From assembly GCA_020466095.1 (NCBI GenBank), contig CM035808.1, positions 20,696,980 to 20,760,979 on the forward strand: a stretch of 64,000 nucleotides of DNA, in the 5' to 3' direction. The notes beneath the pieces were generated by a model. That model searched no databases. It worked only from the letters and a program-made list of their open reading frames with translations, and was not told the DNA's origin. The position numbers and the translations under genes are program-made. The stretch's first letter is position 1. Each line of letters starts with the position of its first letter. Below are positions 61,461 to 64,000 of the stretch, piece by piece. This stretch comes from Chlorops oryzae (taxonomy: Eukaryota; Arthropoda; Insecta; Diptera; Chloropidae).

Positions 61461-62407
61461 ACATTTCATTTTGTATTATTGTATTATTGGCATTCAAGCT
61501 GCTGTTGAAATTTTAGTGAGCAAAGTTTGCTCATGGAAAAACTCAGGGGAAATATTTTGTAAAAATTCATATTTACGCATTTATGTATATAAAAATTCAC
61601 GATTGCGTCTAAAATGACGGTCAGGGCTAATATATCCGCCGAATATTGAAGCATGCATGACAAAATCATCGATGATTTCATCAATGATATGCAGAGGAAA
61701 ATGGAATTTCTCCCCAGTTCTGATGTCTAACTGTCATCGAATGATTTAATGAGGAATTCGGAAGTACATATATCAATTATTTGTAGGTTAGCATACACAA
61801 AAACAAATTCAAAAACTTAACCCGACTGAGAAAAAAAAACCAGAAACTTTAAACCAAATGTGAATCGAATGATGTAAAAAACTATAAATTTGTTATACAC
61901 TCTCGAGTAAAACTTATGTAGAGCCGCAACGATCCCGTGGCATGCCCACTATTCGCTACGCGCCCGAACGCTTGAGGAAAAAAATGGAAGCATTGAGACG
62001 TCTGAAAAAAAGGAACAAACTTTCAAAAAAAAAACTCCCCAACAGGCCCTCATCTGCACAGATAATTACGGGTACACTTGCTTTAGTACGTCAACAAAAA
62101 AAACCCATGCCTAGGGCTGTCATGGCTTAGTGCATAACGAGCACTTAAACGAGCACAGTTTAAGGAAATCGTATGACTTTAGGATGCTACCTTTTAATGC
62201 TTGAAAGCAATTTCGCTAATTGATGCGGTGCCAATAGTTTCTATAGTCGTTTTTCCATAAAAATGGTCACATAAGTAACGTTTCCAGGGAAATGTGGATT
62301 TAAGTCTTTGTTCACGGGAAATGTGGATTCAAGTCGTTTTGCAATATACTGTCAGGACAACAGGATTGTGAATTGAATTCCTTTTATTTTTAAATGAAAA
62401 AGACTAC
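61461..62407. other. Non-coding DNA with CATCGATGA-type words
   Basis: At 61650-61760, words such as CATCGATGATTTCATCAATGA and related sequence resemble the array at 63830-63990. This may be the left part of the element that carries the tRNA-like module at 63632-63716, with the piggyBac remnant inserted between. A 62-codon basic frame at 61942-62130 has no recognisable domain. Confidence 0.35.
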
Positions 62408-62411
62408 TTAA

Positions 62412-63440
62412 CCCGTATCCGCTGTAAGTATCAAATTGATACAAAATCACTTTTTGAATGGAAATACAAAGAAAACGATTAAATGTAAGGACTTGAGTTT
62501 TTGGCCTATGTCACCGATTTTGAAAAGGATCATAAAAATTAGTTCGACAGATGTCGGTGACGCCATAGAACGGCCCTGAAAAAAATGAAACGTATCGGCT
62601 GTACTGTATCATATTGATACAATACACATTTACTCCCTTTACAACGTTACCATGCGTGCATTTCTACATATATAGCTATACTTATTTTTCGATGTTACAC
62701 TATAAGTCTCAAAGAAGTACATTACACAGAAAAAAATCGGTGGCTGAAACCGAAAAGAAAAAGTCAAACATCATTCTTTACTACAATCAAATCAAAAGTG
62801 TTGTTGATGTGTTGGACGAGAGAGTGGGCACATACAGATGCAAACGCAAGGTAAACCGGTGGCCGATGGTCATTTTCGAGAACATGTTGGACATTTGATT
62901 GTTCAATGCATTCGTTATTATCACGAAATTGAATCCCCAATGGAAAATATAGCAAAAAAATACCGCCGTCGGCTCTTTCTCATTGAAGGTGGTGAAGCTT
63001 TGGTAATGCCTTACATTGATACACGCAAGTCAATGCCACGAACACAAAACGCCTTTGCCGTTGTCCAGGCTATCAGAGACATCCCAAATGATTTGAATGT
63101 TGCTTCAACAAGTGGAAGATTACCAAAATTGCCACCAGCAAAAAAAAGATCACGTTTTAACGGGTGGACATCGAAGAAATGCCAACTTTTACAGTAATCG
63201 GTGTGATCTATGAAAAAACTTTGTTTGTAACACTCACTTCTATAATGTTTGCGACAAATGGGCATAACTTTTTTTTTGGAAATAACATTTTTTTTTGTCC
63301 AGAAATGAATAAATTTTGACCTCAGATAAAAAAATTGCAATTTATTTTATTTTTCCCGCGATTTTTGGCGTATTTTTCGGCATGTATCAAATTGATACAC
63401 ATCAGCTTTTATGTTTGAATTTTTTTACAGCGGATGCGGG
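62412..63440 (+). mobile_element. piggyBac-family transposon remnant (1029 bp)
   Basis: TTAA flanks both sides (62408-62411 and 63441-63444). The ends are CCCGTATCCGCTGTA on the left and CCCGCATCCGCTGTA on the right in reverse complement. The palindrome GTATCAAATTGATAC lies inside each end (about 62428 and 63385). A further diverged copy of end plus palindrome (CGTATCGGCTGTACTGTATC...) lies at about 62590-62622. The N-terminal half of the transposase has been lost; the C-terminal half remains as a pseudogene. Confidence 0.9.
62760..63197 (+). pseudogene. piggyBac transposase, C-terminal part, broken
   Basis: The first frame reads VVDVLDERVGTYRCKRKVNR, then WPMVIFENMLDI. This matches the region around the last catalytic Asp of piggyBac transposases and the downstream Arg/Lys-Trp-Pro block. 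A stop at 62896-62898 interrupts it; the same frame resumes with LFNAFVIITKLNP. A frameshift near 62940 then moves similarity to the next frame, which reads YRRRLFLIEGGEALVMPYI and runs to the stop at 63195-63197. The first two catalytic Asp residues lie in the deleted N-terminal half. Not functional. Confidence 0.85.
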
Positions 63441-63444
63441 TTAA

Positions 63445-63631
63445 ACAGCACATTTCTGTTGTAAACGCATTTTTGCTAAGAAAAAATGGGCCTAGGTTGC
63501 TTTGAACCGAAATAATGTAAAGTTGTCTTATATAAAGGAAGGAGTTTTCGTTCTGAATTCGTACGAAAAATCCTATAAATTAATTTGAAACTTTTATTTT
63601 TGAATTTTTTTCGCATAACAAAAAAATTAAT
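63445..63631. other. Short non-coding AT-rich linker
   Basis: AT-rich sequence between the piggyBac element and the tRNA-like module. Nothing recognised. Confidence 0.4.
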
Positions 63632-63716
63632 TAAGCCGCCCGAAATGGGATTCTAACACAAGGACTTCGCACTGATAGGCTCCCACTCTGACAACTGAGA
63701 CACGATAGAACTCATA
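63632..63716 (-). pseudogene. tRNA-like module (decayed) near the right edge
   Basis: On the minus strand, GTCTCAGTTGTCAGAGTGGG resembles a tRNA D arm and A box, and TGTTAGAATCCCA (63647-63659) is a B box with two changes. Downstream on that strand comes GGGCGGCTTAATTAATTTTT with a T7 run. Orientation is inward from the right, as in the right arm of the 27-32 kb element. Confidence 0.45.
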
Positions 63717-63779
63717 GACTTCATAGACCAACAAGACTAACAAGAAGAAAGAAAGAAAGAAAAAACCAAAGAAACCAAA

Positions 63780-64000
63780 ACGTTTCATTTCCGTTTTGTA
63801 CTTATTCCCTAGCGATGAGATTTTCATCGTGAATGCCGGCAATTACTCTTACTTTCGATGACCAACTCATGAACGTGTCACTAGTGAACACCAAATCCAT
63901 TCATGTTGAAATTTCATTAGAAGTGAGAGTTTGAAATGATAGCACTCGCTGCTCCAATGAAATGCTGAATTCATCGATGCTGTCATCGGGAAATTTCCTT
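63780..64000. repeat. Array of CATCGATG / TTCATCGTGA-type words at the window edge
   Basis: Words such as TTTTCATCGTGAATG, TTTCGATGACC, TTCATCGATGC and TGTCATCGGGAAAT recur. It is probably the outer arm of an element continuing beyond 64000. Confidence 0.4.

Overview
The window looks like non-coding, AT-rich DNA from a higher fly (Diptera, probably Brachycera; a tephritid-like genome is a guess). The base for this is: a mini-me/DINE-type core at about 13.67-13.77 kb, a dipteran-style TATA-less promoter (initiator plus downstream element), many short CA/TA/CATA microsatellites, and dense DNA transposon remnants. No multi-exon host protein gene can be read. Nearly all open frames are under 120 codons and look like chance frames in AT-rich DNA.

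Host content: the only well-supported host gene piece is a candidate first exon on the + strand. It has an initiator with A+1 at 1470, a perfect downstream promoter element at +28 to +32, and a consensus splice donor at 1703. Most of what follows may be the long first intron of that gene or intergenic DNA; the sequence alone cannot decide.

Mobile DNA, left to right: a small inverted-repeat element (939-1123); two short hAT-like elements with perfect 8-bp target duplications (6894-7127 and 11103-11658); a non-LTR retrotransposon tail (11862-12042); a mini-me/DINE-like element (13018-13847); a TTAA-flanked element (19997-20311) with a pogo-like element inside it (20109-20242); an element with 17-bp ends (24322-25577); a foldback-type element (about 27.15-32.35 kb) split by a Ty3/gypsy LTR retrotransposon (27732-31915); a 983-bp element (33966-34948); a 570-bp inverted-repeat element (38262-38831); a degenerate pogo-like element (48385-49846); a nested hAT remnant with a near-perfect palindrome of about 710 bp (53942-54651); a TTAA-flanked element (61166-61456); and a piggyBac remnant (62412-63440).

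Two systems stand out. First, the LTR retrotransposon has identical 189-bp LTRs, a perfect 5-bp target duplication, an intact gag-protease frame and an intact RNase H-integrase frame, yet the first half of its reverse transcriptase is missing. It is young but cannot copy itself. Second, three otherwise unrelated elements (about 27.15-32.35 kb, 33966-34948, and one running off the right edge near 63.6-64 kb) share one plan: outer arms built from short recurring words, then a decayed tRNA-like module with pol III A- and B-box remnants pointing inward, then an A/T-rich core. I do not recognise this as a named transposon class.
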